Source: Caballeronia ptereochthonis (GTDB taxonomy: Bacteria > Pseudomonadota > Gammaproteobacteria > Burkholderiales > Burkholderiaceae). Taken from it: a stretch of DNA of 64,000 bases. Below, piece after piece: positions 30,634 through 41,050 of the stretch; the stretch's first letter is position 1, and the number at the start of each line of letters is the position of its first letter. Made by a program: the position numbers and the translations under genes. Below the pieces are notes generated by a model. The model searched no databases. It saw only the letters and a program-made list of their open reading frames with translations, and was not told the origin of the DNA. The stretch is from positions 1-64,000 of the forward strand of contig NZ_FCOB02000001.1 of assembly GCF_001545075.1 (NCBI RefSeq). Reading direction: 5' to 3'.

Positions 30634-30666
30634 AACGAAAACCTGCCGCACTTTTCGTTGCGGCAG
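30634..30666 (-). promoter_or_regulatory. Terminator-like hairpin with a competing fold between nuoD and nuoE
   Basis: On the minus strand CTGCCGCA (30659-30666) pairs with TGCGGCAG (30643-30650) around an 8-nt loop, followed by GTTTTCGTT, like a weak intrinsic terminator. The loop segment AACGAAAA (30652-30659 complement) can instead pair with the TTTTCGTT of that tail (30634-30641). The two folds exclude each other, so this may act as an attenuator or partial terminator. This is inferred from sequence only. Confidence 0.5.
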
Positions 30667-30763
30667 ACCTGGCGTCCTGCGGTTTCCTGTTGTTGCTTCC
30701 GCGCTTCCTGCACGACGGCCATGATGAACACGACGCGCAGGCGGCCCAACCGGGATCAGGGGA

Positions 30764-32017
<1,254 letters not shown>

Positions 32018-32026
32018 GGCGTTCTC

Positions 32027-32629
32027 TTAATGTTTCAGACCGCCATAGCGATCTTCGCGAATCACGCGCGGCGTGATTTCGCGCGGTTCGATCGTCACAG
32101 GCTGATACACGACGCGCTTCTCTTCCGGGTCGTAGCGCATTTCCACGTAGCCGGAAACCGGGAAGTCCTTGCGGAACGGATGGCCGATGAAGCCATAGTC
32201 CGTGAGAATACGGCGCAGGTCGGGATGGCCTTCGAACACGATGCCGTAGAGGTCGAACGCTTCGCGCTCGTACCAGTTCGCCGACGTCCAGATGTCGACC
32301 ACCGACGGGACGATGGGCACTTCGTCGTCCGGCGCGAACACGCGCACGCGCACGCGCCAGTTGTTCGAGATCGAAAGAAGGTGACTGACGGCCGCGAAAC
32401 GCGGGCCGTCGTAGACGCCGTCGCCGTAGGTCGAATAATCGACGCCGGCCAGGTCCATGAGCTGCTCGAAGCGCAGCGACGGGTCGTCGCGCAACTGCTT
32501 GCAGACTTCCAGATAATTCGCCGCCTTGACGACGACCGTCACTTGCCCAAGCGACTCCGTAACGCTCTGAAGACGGTCGCCAAACGCCGTCTCGAGGTTC
32601 GCTTTGAGGGTCTCGAGTTTGCTTGCCAT
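32027..32629 (-). CDS. nuoC: NADH-quinone oxidoreductase subunit C
   Basis: 200 residues, the 30-kDa subunit. The family signature [24 protein letters not shown] is intact (shown here only in outline; residues about 120-145), followed by the GHPFRKDFP segment. It packs against NuoD in the connecting part of the peripheral arm. It lies 20 bp after nuoB. Confidence 0.97.
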   Translation of the reverse strand: MASKLETLKANLETAFGDRLQSVTESLGQVTVVVKAANYLEVCKQLRDDPSLRFEQLMDLAGVDYSTYGDGVYDGPRFAAVSHLLSISNNWRVRVRVFAPDDEVPIVPSVVDIWTSANWYEREAFDLYGIVFEGHPDLRRILTDYGFIGHPFRKDFPVSGYVEMRYDPEEKRVVYQPVTIEPREITPRVIREDRYGGLKH

Positions 32630-32649
32630 AGTTGGGGAGACTCAGGCCC

Positions 32650-33129
32650 TTACTGACGGGCGATGGTGTTGGTGCGGCGAATCTTCGCCTGCAACTGGAT
32701 CACGCCGTAGACCAGGGCTTCGGCGGTCGGGGGACAACCGGGGACATAGACGTCGACCGGCACGATCCGGTCGCAACCACGCACGACGGAATACGAATAG
32801 TGGTAGTAGCCGCCGCCGTTGGCGCACGAGCCCATCGAGATGACCCAGCGCGGCTCGGCCATCTGGTCGTACACCTTACGAAGCGCGGGCGCCATCTTGT
32901 TGCACAGCGTGCCGGCGACGATCATCACATCGGACTGACGCGGGCTCGGGCGGAACACCACGCCGAAACGGTCCAGGTCGTAGCGGGCGGCGCCCGCATG
33001 CATCATCTCGACCGCGCAGCACGCGAGACCGAACGTCATCGGCCACAGGGAACCGGTACGCGTCCAGTTGATCAGCTTGTCAGCCGTGGTGGTGACAAAG
33101 CCTTCCTTCAAGACCCCTTCGATACTCAT
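32650..33129 (-). CDS. nuoB: NADH-quinone oxidoreductase subunit B (cluster N2)
   Basis: 159 residues. The tandem cysteines of cluster N2 are in [10 protein letters not shown], with the other two ligands in GSCANGG and VPGCPP. This cluster reduces quinone at the NuoD interface. The ATG at 33129 ([11 protein letters not shown]) gives the standard start; an upstream extension is not conserved in the family. Confidence 0.97.
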
Positions 33130-33190
33130 TTGTTTTCCACTCCAGATGAGCAGCCAGCCAAAGCCGCCCATGAATCCGGTGATCTAACTG

Positions 33191-33550
33191 TCATTCCCAG
33201 TCGAGCCCGCCCTTTCTCCAGATGTAGGCGAAACCGAGCAAAAATTCGAGCAGAAAAATCATCATTGCGATGAAGCCCGGCCAGCCGATATCGCGCAGGG
33301 AAACACCCCACGGGAACAGGAACGCCGTCTCAAGATCGAAAATGATGAAAAGAATCGCGACGAGATAGTAACGCACATCGAACTTCATACGCGCGTCTTC
33401 GAAGGCCTCGAAGCCGCACTCGTACGGCGCGTTCTTTTCGGTGTCGGGCTTGTTGGGACCGAGGATCTTGCCGATACTGACCAACGCTATACCTAAACCA
33501 AGGCCCACCACAAGAAACAAGAAGACGGGGTAATAGGGTGCGAGGTTCAA
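33191..33550 (-). CDS. nuoA: NADH-quinone oxidoreductase subunit A, TTG start
   Basis: 119 residues with three transmembrane helices, and the conserved loop [24 protein letters not shown] with the quinone-site cysteine. It is the first gene of the nuo operon. The start is TTG: no in-frame ATG precedes the conserved region, and GAGG lies 6 nt upstream of this TTG. The protein length then equals that of Burkholderia homologues. A TTG start on the first gene may limit its translation. Confidence 0.95.
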   Translation of the reverse strand: MNLAPYYPVFLFLVVGLGLGIALVSIGKILGPNKPDTEKNAPYECGFEAFEDARMKFDVRYYLVAILFIIFDLETAFLFPWGVSLRDIGWPGFIAMMIFLLEFLLGFAYIWRKGGLDWE

Positions 33551-33720
33551 GGCTATCCTCAGATCGGTAGATGTGGTCTGTTATTGATTGGAGCGCTTCA
33601 GCCAGGACGGACCACCCGGCGGGAGATTCACTTGGGACCGCTCACGATATCAGCGCACTGTGACAACCACTACGGCGCTGTCGATGCTGCTTTGAAAACG
33701 TAAGGGTACTCCAGAAGTGA
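33551..33720 (-). other. Upstream region of the nuo operon
   Basis: This region must contain the nuo promoter unless the operon is read through from tRNA-Leu/secG. I see no clear sigma70 hexamer pair; TTGTCA at about 33659-33664 on the minus strand lacks a good -10 at the correct distance. No protein gene is visible. Confidence 0.4.
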
Positions 33721-33756
33721 CAATGCCAGCCGAAGCGATGCATGCGGCTGGCATTG
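33721..33756 (-). terminator. Perfect 12-bp hairpin downstream of tRNA-Leu
   Basis: CAATGCCAGCCG (33721-33732) and CGGCTGGCATTG (33745-33756) form a perfect stem with a 12-nt loop, starting 8 nt after the tRNA 3' end. The downstream minus-strand sequence is TCACTTCTGG, poor in T, so it may be a processing or weak termination structure for the tRNA transcript. Confidence 0.6.
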
Positions 33757-33764
33757 GATAACTT

Positions 33765-33849
33765 TGGTGCCGACGGCGAGACTCGAACTCGCACAGCTTT
33801 CGCCACTACCCCCTCAAGATAGCGTGTCTACCAATTTCACCACGTCGGC
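33765..33849 (-). tRNA. tRNA-Leu (anticodon GAG)
   Basis: An 85-nt type II tRNA on the minus strand. The acceptor stem is GCCGACG/CGTCGGC with encoded CCA, the anticodon arm is CTATC-TTGAGGG-GGTAG (anticodon GAG, reading CTC/CTT), the variable arm is TGGCGAAAGCTGT, and the T arm is GCGAGTTCGAGTCTCGC. It lies between secG and nuoA, a conserved position in this group. Confidence 0.95.
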
Positions 33850-33976
33850 ACTGTACTGCAATCCGGGAAAACTACTTCTTAATTGCCGCGAATCGCTTCA
33901 AGACTTGAATTATAACTGGGCCCTACGAATTGTTCAACGCACAAAATGCAAATTTTGCGAAAAATTTGTTCCGGCG

Positions 33977-34351
33977 TTATTTGGGCACGTCGGCGCCCGG
34001 CGCGGACGAAACGACCGGCGCGGAAGCAGGCGCCGCAGCCGCGGATGCGGCCGCGGCCGGCGCGGATGCCGGCACCGGCGCGTTACCCAGAACGCCCGCC
34101 GAAGCCTGCGGCCTGTAGCTTCCGAGGTAGGTCAGGGCCAGCGTCGTGATGAAGAAGATCGCGGCGAGAACTGCAGTCGTGCGCGACAGAAAGTTGGCCG
34201 AGCCGGTTGCGCCGAAGAGGCTGCCCGATGCGCCGCTGCCGAACGCCGCGCCCATGTCCGCGCCCTTGCCATGCTGCAGGAGCACGAGCCCGATGACGCC
34301 CAGCGCCGACAACAACTGAACGACGATAATCAAAGTCTTCAAATACAGCAT
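33977..34351 (-). CDS. secG: Preprotein translocase subunit SecG
   Basis: 124 residues. Two transmembrane helices (about 3-22 and 55-75) flank the conserved cytoplasmic loop VLLQHGKGADMGAAFG. The C-terminal 45 residues are almost all Ala, Pro, Ser and Val, a low-complexity tail common in Burkholderia SecG. It assists SecYE in protein export. AGGTGAG precedes the ATG. It is 83 bp downstream of tpiA and 127 bp upstream of tRNA-Leu. Confidence 0.95.
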   Translation of the reverse strand: MLYLKTLIIVVQLLSALGVIGLVLLQHGKGADMGAAFGSGASGSLFGATGSANFLSRTTAVLAAIFFITTLALTYLGSYRPQASAGVLGNAPVPASAPAAAASAAAAPASAPVVSSAPGADVPK

Positions 34352-34434
34352 TTCAACTCACCTGGTTCCTGATATTTCCGCGACACCTTCGTGTCGCGAT
34401 GTGCTCTTCCCGTCCTGCCCTGCCCGCTCGCCGC

Positions 34435-35208
34435 TCAATGCAACACGGTTTGCGCAGCCTGACAGATCGCCAGAAAATCCTTCGACTTCAGCGACGCGCC
34501 GCCGATCAGCCCGCCGTCGATGTCGCGTTGTGCGAACAATTCCTGCGCGTTGTCCGGCTTCACGCTGCCGCCGTACAGCAGCGGCACGTTTGCCACCGTC
34601 GCACCCTTTTCCAGAAGCTTGCGGCGCAGGAATGCATGGACGTCCTGCGCCTGCCCGGGACGCGCGGTCTTGCCGGTGCCGATCGCCCAGACCGGCTCGT
34701 ATGCGACCACGATGCCCGCCGCCTGCTCTTCCGTCAGCATGAGCAATACGGCGTCGAGTTGCGTGCCGATGATCTGCTCGGTCGCGCCGGACTCGCGCTC
34801 CTCGAGCGTCTCGCCGACGCAGACGATCGGCGTGAGTCCCGCTTCGATCGCGCGCCGCGCTTTCGCCGCGACGAGTTCCGGGCTTTCGCGATGATACGCG
34901 CGCCGCTCCGAGTGCCCGACGATCGCGTAGGTCACGCCGAAATCGGCCGCCATTTCCGCCGCGACTTCGCCGGTGTACGCGCCGCCCAAATGCGCCGACA
35001 CGTCCTGAATGCCCCACCGCACGACCGAGCCGCTCAACAGCGCCTGCGATTGCGCGAGGTACGGACACGGCACGCACACGCCCACGCGCACGTCCTTCTG
35101 CAAAGCCGATGCCCCCGCGGCGACTTCGGTCAGCAAGGCCGCGTTCTCGTTGATGCGACCGTGCATCTTCCAGTTGCCCACCACCAGTTTCGCTCGTTCT
35201 CTGGACAT
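34435..35208 (-). CDS. tpiA: Triosephosphate isomerase
   Basis: 257 residues with all catalytic residues in place: N12 and K14 (GNWKMHG), H99 (VGHSERR), E171 (AYEPVWAIGTGK) and the phosphate-binding loop PLLYGGSVKP. It interconverts dihydroxyacetone phosphate and glyceraldehyde-3-phosphate in glycolysis and gluconeogenesis. tpiA-secG adjacency is typical of proteobacteria. Confidence 0.97.
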   Translation of the reverse strand: MSRERAKLVVGNWKMHGRINENAALLTEVAAGASALQKDVRVGVCVPCPYLAQSQALLSGSVVRWGIQDVSAHLGGAYTGEVAAEMAADFGVTYAIVGHSERRAYHRESPELVAAKARRAIEAGLTPIVCVGETLEERESGATEQIIGTQLDAVLLMLTEEQAAGIVVAYEPVWAIGTGKTARPGQAQDVHAFLRRKLLEKGATVANVPLLYGGSVKPDNAQELFAQRDIDGGLIGGASLKSKDFLAICQAAQTVLH

Positions 35209-35389
35209 ATGTCTCGTCAGTCGGCGGGGGCTTGTCTCGTCATGAGCCAGCCGCCCTGTAATTGGAATGAATCCGTCACGAACTGCAGACCGCTTGCAAA
35301 ACAGGCGATTTTACTGTGTTCGGACGAAACCGGTCAAACCGCCAAAAGCGGGTCGCAACGCCGAAACGCTGCAAGCCCGCCAAGGCCAC

Positions 35390-36406
35390 TCATGCATGCT
35401 CGCGCCAGTCGAGCACGATCTTGCCGACATGCGTGCTGCTTTCCATGAGCGCATGCGCGGCCGCCGCCTCGTGCGCCGGGAAAACCTGGTGAATCACCGG
35501 CTTGATGCGGCCCGCCTCGATTTCCGGCCAGACGCGCTCCTTCAGCTTGGCCGCGAGCTTCGCCTTGAACGCGACCGGACGCGGCCGCAACGTCGAGCCG
35601 GTGATCACGAGCCGGCGCCGCAACACGTCGTTCAGGTTGATCTCCGCCTTCGCCCCGCCGAGCAGCGCGATCACGCAGATACGTCCGCCGTCGGCCAGCG
35701 CCTTCAGCTCGCGCTGCAGGTAGTCGCCCGCGACCATGTCGAGAATCACGTCGACGCCGCGATCGTTCGTCAGCGACTTCACCACTTCGACGAAATCCTC
35801 GGTCTTGTAGTTGATCGCCCGCTCCGCGCCGAGCGCCTCGCACGCGCGGCACTTTTCGTCGGTTCCGGCCGTCGCGAACACGCGAAAGCCGAGCGCGCGC
35901 GCGATCTGGATCGCCGTCACGCCGATGCCGCTCGAACCACCCTGCACGAGCAGTGTCTCTTCCTCGCCGTTCTCGCCCGCGCCCAGCTGTCCGCGCTCGA
36001 AGACATTGCTCCACACGGTGAAGAACGTCTCGGGCAACGAAGCCGCTTCGATATCCGACAGGCCCTTGGGCACCGGCAGGCACTGCTCGAGCGGCGCCAC
36101 CGCGTACTCGGCATATCCGCCGCCCGCGAGCAGCGCACACACGCGATCGCCTTTTTTCAGGCCGAACGGGTTGTGCTTCGGATCGAAATCGCCGTCGACG
36201 ATCTCGCCCGCGACCTCCAGCCCCGGCAGGTCCGAGGCGCCCGGCGGCGGCGCATAGGCGCCCTTGCGCTGAAACACGTCCGGGCGGTTCACGCCCGAAG
36301 CCGCCACCTTGATGAGCACTTCGTTCTTGCCCGGCGTGGGCTGCGGGCGCTCGCCGAGCTTCAACACTTCGGGCGCGCCAAACTCGGTGATTTCGATGGC
36401 CTTCAT
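35390..36406 (-). CDS. NAD(P)H:quinone oxidoreductase, zeta-crystallin/PIG3 type
   Basis: 338 residues of the medium-chain dehydrogenase superfamily without the zinc ligands. The N-terminal GroES-like part begins MKAIEITEFGAPEVL. The Rossmann NADPH segment LVQGGSSGIGVTAIQIA is near 150-165, and the C-terminus has STHVGKIVLDW. It reduces quinones or enones with NADPH. The ATG at 36406 is fixed by GGAGAGGAT just upstream; longer frames lack support. Its neighbourhood with pnp and tpiA is conserved, but no functional link is known. Confidence 0.9.
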   Translation of the reverse strand: MKAIEITEFGAPEVLKLGERPQPTPGKNEVLIKVAASGVNRPDVFQRKGAYAPPPGASDLPGLEVAGEIVDGDFDPKHNPFGLKKGDRVCALLAGGGYAEYAVAPLEQCLPVPKGLSDIEAASLPETFFTVWSNVFERGQLGAGENGEEETLLVQGGSSGIGVTAIQIARALGFRVFATAGTDEKCRACEALGAERAINYKTEDFVEVVKSLTNDRGVDVILDMVAGDYLQRELKALADGGRICVIALLGGAKAEINLNDVLRRRLVITGSTLRPRPVAFKAKLAAKLKERVWPEIEAGRIKPVIHQVFPAHEAAAAHALMESSTHVGKIVLDWREHA

Positions 36407-36560
36407 ATCCTCTCCCCAGAATTCGCTTACCGCGCTCGGATGGGTTCGAACCGGATGACACTGTGCGCGCCGAAGCAATCCGTGCTCCACGATGCGCACA
36501 CACACACTGGCATCGAGTCCGACGACGCGTCCGACAATGCCTAGCCGAACGAGCGTCATA

Positions 36561-36596
36561 CAAGAAAACGGCCGGCTCGCATAAGCGGCCGGCCGT
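36561..36596 (-). terminator. Rho-independent terminator of pnp
   Basis: ACGGCCGGC/GCCGGCCGT (36568-36576 and 36588-36596), 11-nt loop, followed on the minus strand by TTTTCTTG. It lies 16 nt past the pnp stop. Confidence 0.85.
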
Positions 36597-36611
36597 CCAT
36601 ACATTACCGCA

Positions 36612-38750
36612 TTACTGCTGCGGATGCGTGGGCTCCGCCTGCTGCGCGCCTTCGTTCAGGAGCGCCTTCGCCGACAGACGCACGCGGCCCTTCTCGTCCG
36701 TCTGGATGACCTTGACCTTCACGATCTGGCCTTCCTTCAGGTAGTCGTTGATGTCCTTCACGCGCTCGTTGACGATTTCCGAGATGTGCAGGAGACCGTC
36801 CTTGCCCGGCAGGATGTTCACGATCGCGCCGAAGTCGAGCAGCTTGAGCACCGGGCCTTCGTAGACCTGGCCCACTTCCACTTCCGCCGTGATGTTCTCG
36901 ATGCGCTTCTTCGCCTCGGCCATGCCTTCCGCGCTCGTGCTCGCGATCGTCACGACGCCGTCGTCCGAAATGTCGATGGTCGTGCCGGTTTCTTCCGTCA
37001 GCGCGCGGATCACCGAACCGCCCTTGCCGATCACGTCGCGGATCTTCTCCGGATTGATCTTGATGGTGATCATGCGCGGCGCGTAGTCGGACAGCTCCGT
37101 GTTCGTGTGCGGCACCGCGGCGGTCATCTTGCCGAGGATGTGCATGCGGCCTTCCTTCGCCTGCGCGAGCGCGACCTGCATGATTTCCTTCGTGATGCCC
37201 TGGATCTTGATGTCCATCTGCAGCGCCGTGACGCCTTGCGCCGTGCCGGCCACCTTGAAGTCCATGTCGCCCAGGTGATCTTCGTCGCCGAGGATGTCGG
37301 TCAGAACCGCGAACTTGTTGCCTTCGAGGATCAGGCCCATTGCGATGCCCGCGACGTGCGCCTTCATCGGCACGCCGGCGTCCATCAGCGCAAGGCAGCC
37401 GCCGCAGACCGAAGCCATCGACGACGAACCGTTCGATTCCGTGATTTCCGACACGACGCGGATCGAGTAGCCGAACTCGTCGGCGCTCGGCAGGCACGCG
37501 ACCAGCGCCCGCTTCGCCAGACGGCCGTGGCCGATTTCGCGGCGCTTCGGCGAGCCGACGCGGCCCGTTTCGCCCGTCGCGAACGGCGGCATGTTGTAGT
37601 GGAGCATGAAGCGCTCGCGGTATTCGCCTTCGAGCGCGTCGATGTTTTGCTCATCGCCCTTGGTGCCGAGCGTCGCGACGACGAGCGCCTGCGTTTCGCC
37701 GCGCGTGAACAGCGCCGAGCCGTGCGTGCGCGGCAACACGCCCGTGCGGATTTCGATCGGGCGCACCGTGCGGGTGTCGCGGCCGTCGATGCGCGGCTCG
37801 CCGTTCAGGATCTGCGAGCGGACGATCTTCGCCTCGATGTCGAACAGCACGTTGCCGATGGTCGCGTTGTCCGGCGCCGTCGTGCCGGAGGCGGCGGCGT
37901 CTTCCTGGAGCTTCGCCGAGGTCGCCGCGTACACTTCCTTCAGCTTGGTCGAACGTGCCTGCTTGTTGCGCAGCTGGTAAGCCGCTTCGAGTTCCGGCTT
38001 GGCGATTTCCGTCACGCGCGCGATCAGCGCTTCGTTCTTCGGCGCCGGCTGCCAGTCCCACTCGGGCTTGCCGCCGTCGCGAACGAGCTCATGGATCGCG
38101 TCGATGGCGGTCTGCATCTGCTCGTGGCCGAACACGACCGCGCCGAGCATCGTTTCTTCCGAAAGCTGCTGCGCTTCGGATTCGACCATCAGCACCGCGC
38201 GCTCCGTGCCCGCGACCACGAGGTCGAGCGCCGATTCCTTCATCTGCGCGCGCGTCGGGTTGAGCACGTACTCGTTGTTGATGTAGGCGACGCGCGCCGC
38301 GCCGACCGGACCGTTGAACGGCAGGCCCGACACCGCGAGCGCGGCGGATGCGCCGATGAGCGCGGGAATGTCGGCCGGAATGTCCGGATTCAGCGACAGG
38401 ACGTGGATCACGACCTGCACTTCGTTATAGAAGCCTTCCGGGAAGAGCGGACGGAGCGGTCGGTCGATCAGGCGCGAGATGAGCGTTTCGCCTTCCGACG
38501 GACGGCCTTCGCGACGGAAGAAGCCGCCCGGGATCTTGCCGGCGGCGTAGGTCTTTTCGAGGTAGTCGACCGTCAGCGGGAAAAAATCCTGGCCCGGCTT
38601 GGCGGTCTTCGCGCCGACGACGGTCGCGAGCACGACGGTGTCTTCGACGTCGACGATCACCGCGCCGCTAGCCTGACGCGCCATCTCACCCGTTTCCAGG
38701 CGGACGTTGTGCTGTCCCCACTTAAATTCTTTGACGATTTTATTGAACAT
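36612..38750 (-). CDS. pnp: Polyribonucleotide nucleotidyltransferase (PNPase)
   Basis: 712 residues with the standard order: two RNase PH-like domains (first about 1-210, second about 320-540 with [14 protein letters not shown] and the [15 protein letters not shown] metal site), a helical linker, KH domain ([15 protein letters not shown]) and S1 domain ([19 protein letters not shown]). It degrades RNA 3' to 5' by phosphorolysis and takes part in the degradosome. AGGAG precedes the ATG. A long leader with a 12-bp hairpin lies upstream, consistent with autoregulation as in E. coli. Confidence 0.98.
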   Translation of the reverse strand: MFNKIVKEFKWGQHNVRLETGEMARQASGAVIVDVEDTVVLATVVGAKTAKPGQDFFPLTVDYLEKTYAAGKIPGGFFRREGRPSEGETLISRLIDRPLRPLFPEGFYNEVQVVIHVLSLNPDIPADIPALIGASAALAVSGLPFNGPVGAARVAYINNEYVLNPTRAQMKESALDLVVAGTERAVLMVESEAQQLSEETMLGAVVFGHEQMQTAIDAIHELVRDGGKPEWDWQPAPKNEALIARVTEIAKPELEAAYQLRNKQARSTKLKEVYAATSAKLQEDAAASGTTAPDNATIGNVLFDIEAKIVRSQILNGEPRIDGRDTRTVRPIEIRTGVLPRTHGSALFTRGETQALVVATLGTKGDEQNIDALEGEYRERFMLHYNMPPFATGETGRVGSPKRREIGHGRLAKRALVACLPSADEFGYSIRVVSEITESNGSSSMASVCGGCLALMDAGVPMKAHVAGIAMGLILEGNKFAVLTDILGDEDHLGDMDFKVAGTAQGVTALQMDIKIQGITKEIMQVALAQAKEGRMHILGKMTAAVPHTNTELSDYAPRMITIKINPEKIRDVIGKGGSVIRALTEETGTTIDISDDGVVTIASTSAEGMAEAKKRIENITAEVEVGQVYEGPVLKLLDFGAIVNILPGKDGLLHISEIVNERVKDINDYLKEGQIVKVKVIQTDEKGRVRLSAKALLNEGAQQAEPTHPQQ

Positions 38751-39016
38751 TACGACTCCTTCTACGTTGCGCCGCGCCGCTCGGTCTGGCGCTGGCGGGG
38801 CGGTCCGGAGCCACGCGTAAGAGGTGTGTTATGCCATTCCAGCGCGACGCACGCGCCTGCGCCGCGCTGGAATGACACAAAGCTCTGCCGCGAGGCTGGA
38901 CCGAGTGTGGAACCGGACGATTGCATCCGGGTAAAGCAACGAACTGCCGAAACTGCCGACTACGACGTGCCGACCGCCGGAAACACGATCGGGCACCACT
39001 TCACGGCCGAAGCGTA
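38751..39016 (-). other. pnp leader region with RNase III-type hairpin
   Basis: No protein gene is seen. CATTCCAGCGCG (38835-38846) and CGCGCTGGAATG (38863-38874) form a perfect 12-bp stem with a 16-nt loop, extended by TGTGT/ACACA after a bulge. In E. coli a double-stranded pnp leader is cut by RNase III and then used by PNPase to control its own mRNA; this hairpin could play that part. A clear promoter was not found. Confidence 0.55.
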
Positions 39017-39056
39017 CAAAAACAAAGTGCCTGTATCAGCGGACTGACACAGGCAC
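39017..39056 (-). terminator. Rho-independent terminator of rpsO
   Basis: Thirteen-base arms 39027-39039 and 39044-39056 pair fully in the minus-strand RNA, counting one G-U, around the loop TCCG, followed by TTTGTTTTTG. It lies 31 nt past the rpsO stop and would separate rpsO from pnp. Confidence 0.88.
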
Positions 39057-39086
39057 TTCGTTGGAACGCTGGCCGCTTGGCGCCAA

Positions 39087-39356
39087 TTACTTGCGCAGAC
39101 CCAGCTTCTCGATCAGCGAGCGATAACGATCCGCATCCTTGCCCTTCAGGTAGTCGAGCAGCTTGCGACGGCGGCTCACCATGCGCAGCAGACCGCGGCG
39201 GCTGTGGTGATCCTTCGAGTGCGACTTGAAGTGGATGGTCAGCTCGTTGATGCGGCTCGTCAGCAGTGCGACTTGCACTTCGGGGGAGCCGGTGTCGTTG
39301 GCGCCGCGCGCGTATTCTGCGACGATGTCGGACTTCTTGATTTCTGCTACGGACAT
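39087..39356 (-). CDS. rpsO: 30S ribosomal protein S15
   Basis: 89 residues, the exact usual length, with the signature [22 protein letters not shown]. It binds the central domain of 16S rRNA and bridges the subunits. It precedes pnp as in most bacteria. The start [12 protein letters not shown] has an AAAGGAAAA ribosome site. Confidence 0.98.
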   Translation of the reverse strand: MSVAEIKKSDIVAEYARGANDTGSPEVQVALLTSRINELTIHFKSHSKDHHSRRGLLRMVSRRRKLLDYLKGKDADRYRSLIEKLGLRK

Positions 39357-39550
39357 TTGCTTTTCCTTTAAAACGAACAGGCGGTCACGGAAGAAAGGCC
39401 GTGCCGTGGGTTACGCATTTGAGTTGCACATCAGATTTCGTTTTCGGCAGCGCCGGAAAGCCGCAAGATTCGGATTTCACGGATTACGCCAAAAGCGAAG
39501 CGGAGAGTATAGCACAGTCCCATGTCCCGTCGAACGTCGGCCGCGGCGTG

Positions 39551-40852
39551 CTAGCGCGGCGGCCGCGTCATCTTGCAGGTCGTCGGCTGGACGGTCTTGT
39601 CCGCGGGAACGGCAAGCAGCGTCCGGAATCCGTAGCCCGAGCCCTCGTTGTCGAACTTCACGCCCGGCGTGCCCGCCTTGTCCATCTCCATCACATAAAG
39701 GGGCTGGATCAGCTGATGATCGTCGGCGCGCATCGTCGACGGATGGAAGCCCTCGCCGTCGAACTTCATGCCTTCCAGCGCGCGCGCCACCGCGAGCGGG
39801 TCCGCACTGCCCGCGCGCGTCATCGCGGCGGCGAGCATTTCGACCATCAGCGGCATGCGCGCCACCAGATAGTCGTCTGCCGGGGCGGGATAGCGGGCGC
39901 GGAACGCGCGGTAATACGCGTCGGAGGCCGCGCCGCCGGCGTTCGGATGCCAGTCCGCCACCGCGATCACGCGCTTCACGCCGGCATCGCCGAGCGCCGC
40001 GGGCGCGCCCAGGCTGTTGCCGTAAAACGTGTAGAACTTCGTGTCGAGGCCCTGCTCGCGCGCCGCCTTCACGAGCAGCGTGAGATCGTTGCCCCAGTTG
40101 CCGGTGATGACGGCGTCAGCCCCGCTCGCGCGGATCTTCGCGATGTAAGGCGCGAAATCCTTCACGCGACCAATCGGATGAAACTCGTCTCCGGCAATCC
40201 CGATGTCCGGCCGCCGCTCTCTCAGCGCGCGCAGCGCCTCGCGGCTCACGTCGTGACCGAAGCTGTAGTCCTGATTCAGCAGATAGACCTTCCTCACCGC
40301 GCGATCGTCCTTGAGCGCGTCGGCCAGCGCATCCATGCGCACGCCGGCGTGGGCATCGAAGCGGAAGTGCCAGAAGCTGCACGCGTCGTTGGTGAGCGCG
40401 GGATCGTCGGCGGAATAGTTGAGGAACAGCACGCGGCGATCGGGCTCCCGCGCGTTCTGCCGGTCGATCGCGGCGACGAGCGCCGCCGCCACCGCCGAGC
40501 TGTTGCCCTGCATGACGAAGCCGATCTTCTCGTCGATCGCCGCGCGCAGCTGGACGAGACTCGCCTCGCTGCTGCCCTTGCCGTCGAGCACGACGAGCTG
40601 CAGCGGATGCGCGCCGTCCGCGAGCTGCACGCCGCCCTTCGCATTCACGCGCTCGACGCCGAAACGCAGATTGCGCTCGACCATCGCGCCCGCGTTCGCG
40701 AACGGGCCGGACATGCCTTCGATCATCGCCAGCCTGATGGGCGGCGGGTCGGCCGCATTCGCCGTCATCGACCACGCGAGCAGCGCCGATGCCGCCAGAC
40801 ACAGCCATCGCGCCGCGCGCACGCCGGCTCCCTGGTTCGATTCGCTCGCCAT
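39551..40852 (-). CDS. Periplasmic binding protein of the branched-chain amino acid (Peripla_BP_6) type
   Basis: 433 residues with a signal peptide (RWLCLAASALLAWSMTANA, cleavage near 34). The two-lobed LivJ-like ligand-binding fold is indicated by IRLAMIEGMSGPFANAG and later VYLLNQDYSFGHD. It is probably the receptor of an ABC importer for amino acids or small organic acids. No permease or ATPase gene is next to it, so the rest of the transporter is elsewhere or the protein has another role. It is divergent from the BamE-like lipoprotein gene, with 198 bp between starts. Confidence 0.85.
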   Translation of the reverse strand: MASESNQGAGVRAARWLCLAASALLAWSMTANAADPPPIRLAMIEGMSGPFANAGAMVERNLRFGVERVNAKGGVQLADGAHPLQLVVLDGKGSSEASLVQLRAAIDEKIGFVMQGNSSAVAAALVAAIDRQNAREPDRRVLFLNYSADDPALTNDACSFWHFRFDAHAGVRMDALADALKDDRAVRKVYLLNQDYSFGHDVSREALRALRERRPDIGIAGDEFHPIGRVKDFAPYIAKIRASGADAVITGNWGNDLTLLVKAAREQGLDTKFYTFYGNSLGAPAALGDAGVKRVIAVADWHPNAGGAASDAYYRAFRARYPAPADDYLVARMPLMVEMLAAAMTRAGSADPLAVARALEGMKFDGEGFHPSTMRADDHQLIQPLYVMEMDKAGTPGVKFDNEGSGYGFRTLLAVPADKTVQPTTCKMTRPPR

Positions 40853-41050
40853 ACGTCCCCGCCGATCCGCTGAAAGCGCGGATCATAGGCCGCGCGGCGC
40901 CCGCCACGCAAGTCCGGCATTGCCGACACTTACGCCGCAATGCCGCGACGTCGTGGAGAATGTTTTGCCTCGCGCGCGTGTCAAAATCACAGGAAACATC
41001 GAACGAATGCGCCTCGCCGCCGCGAGGACATCCATACGTGGAGGCCTTCA

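Noticed and set aside
30604..30763. A small gene between nuoE and nuoD
   Set aside because: The 160-bp gap contains only hairpin-forming sequence; short frames have no ribosome site and no conserved look.
36624..39047. An 807-codon plus-strand open frame opposite pnp
   Set aside because: Antisense shadow of pnp with Arg/Asp/His-rich low complexity and no recognisable fold.
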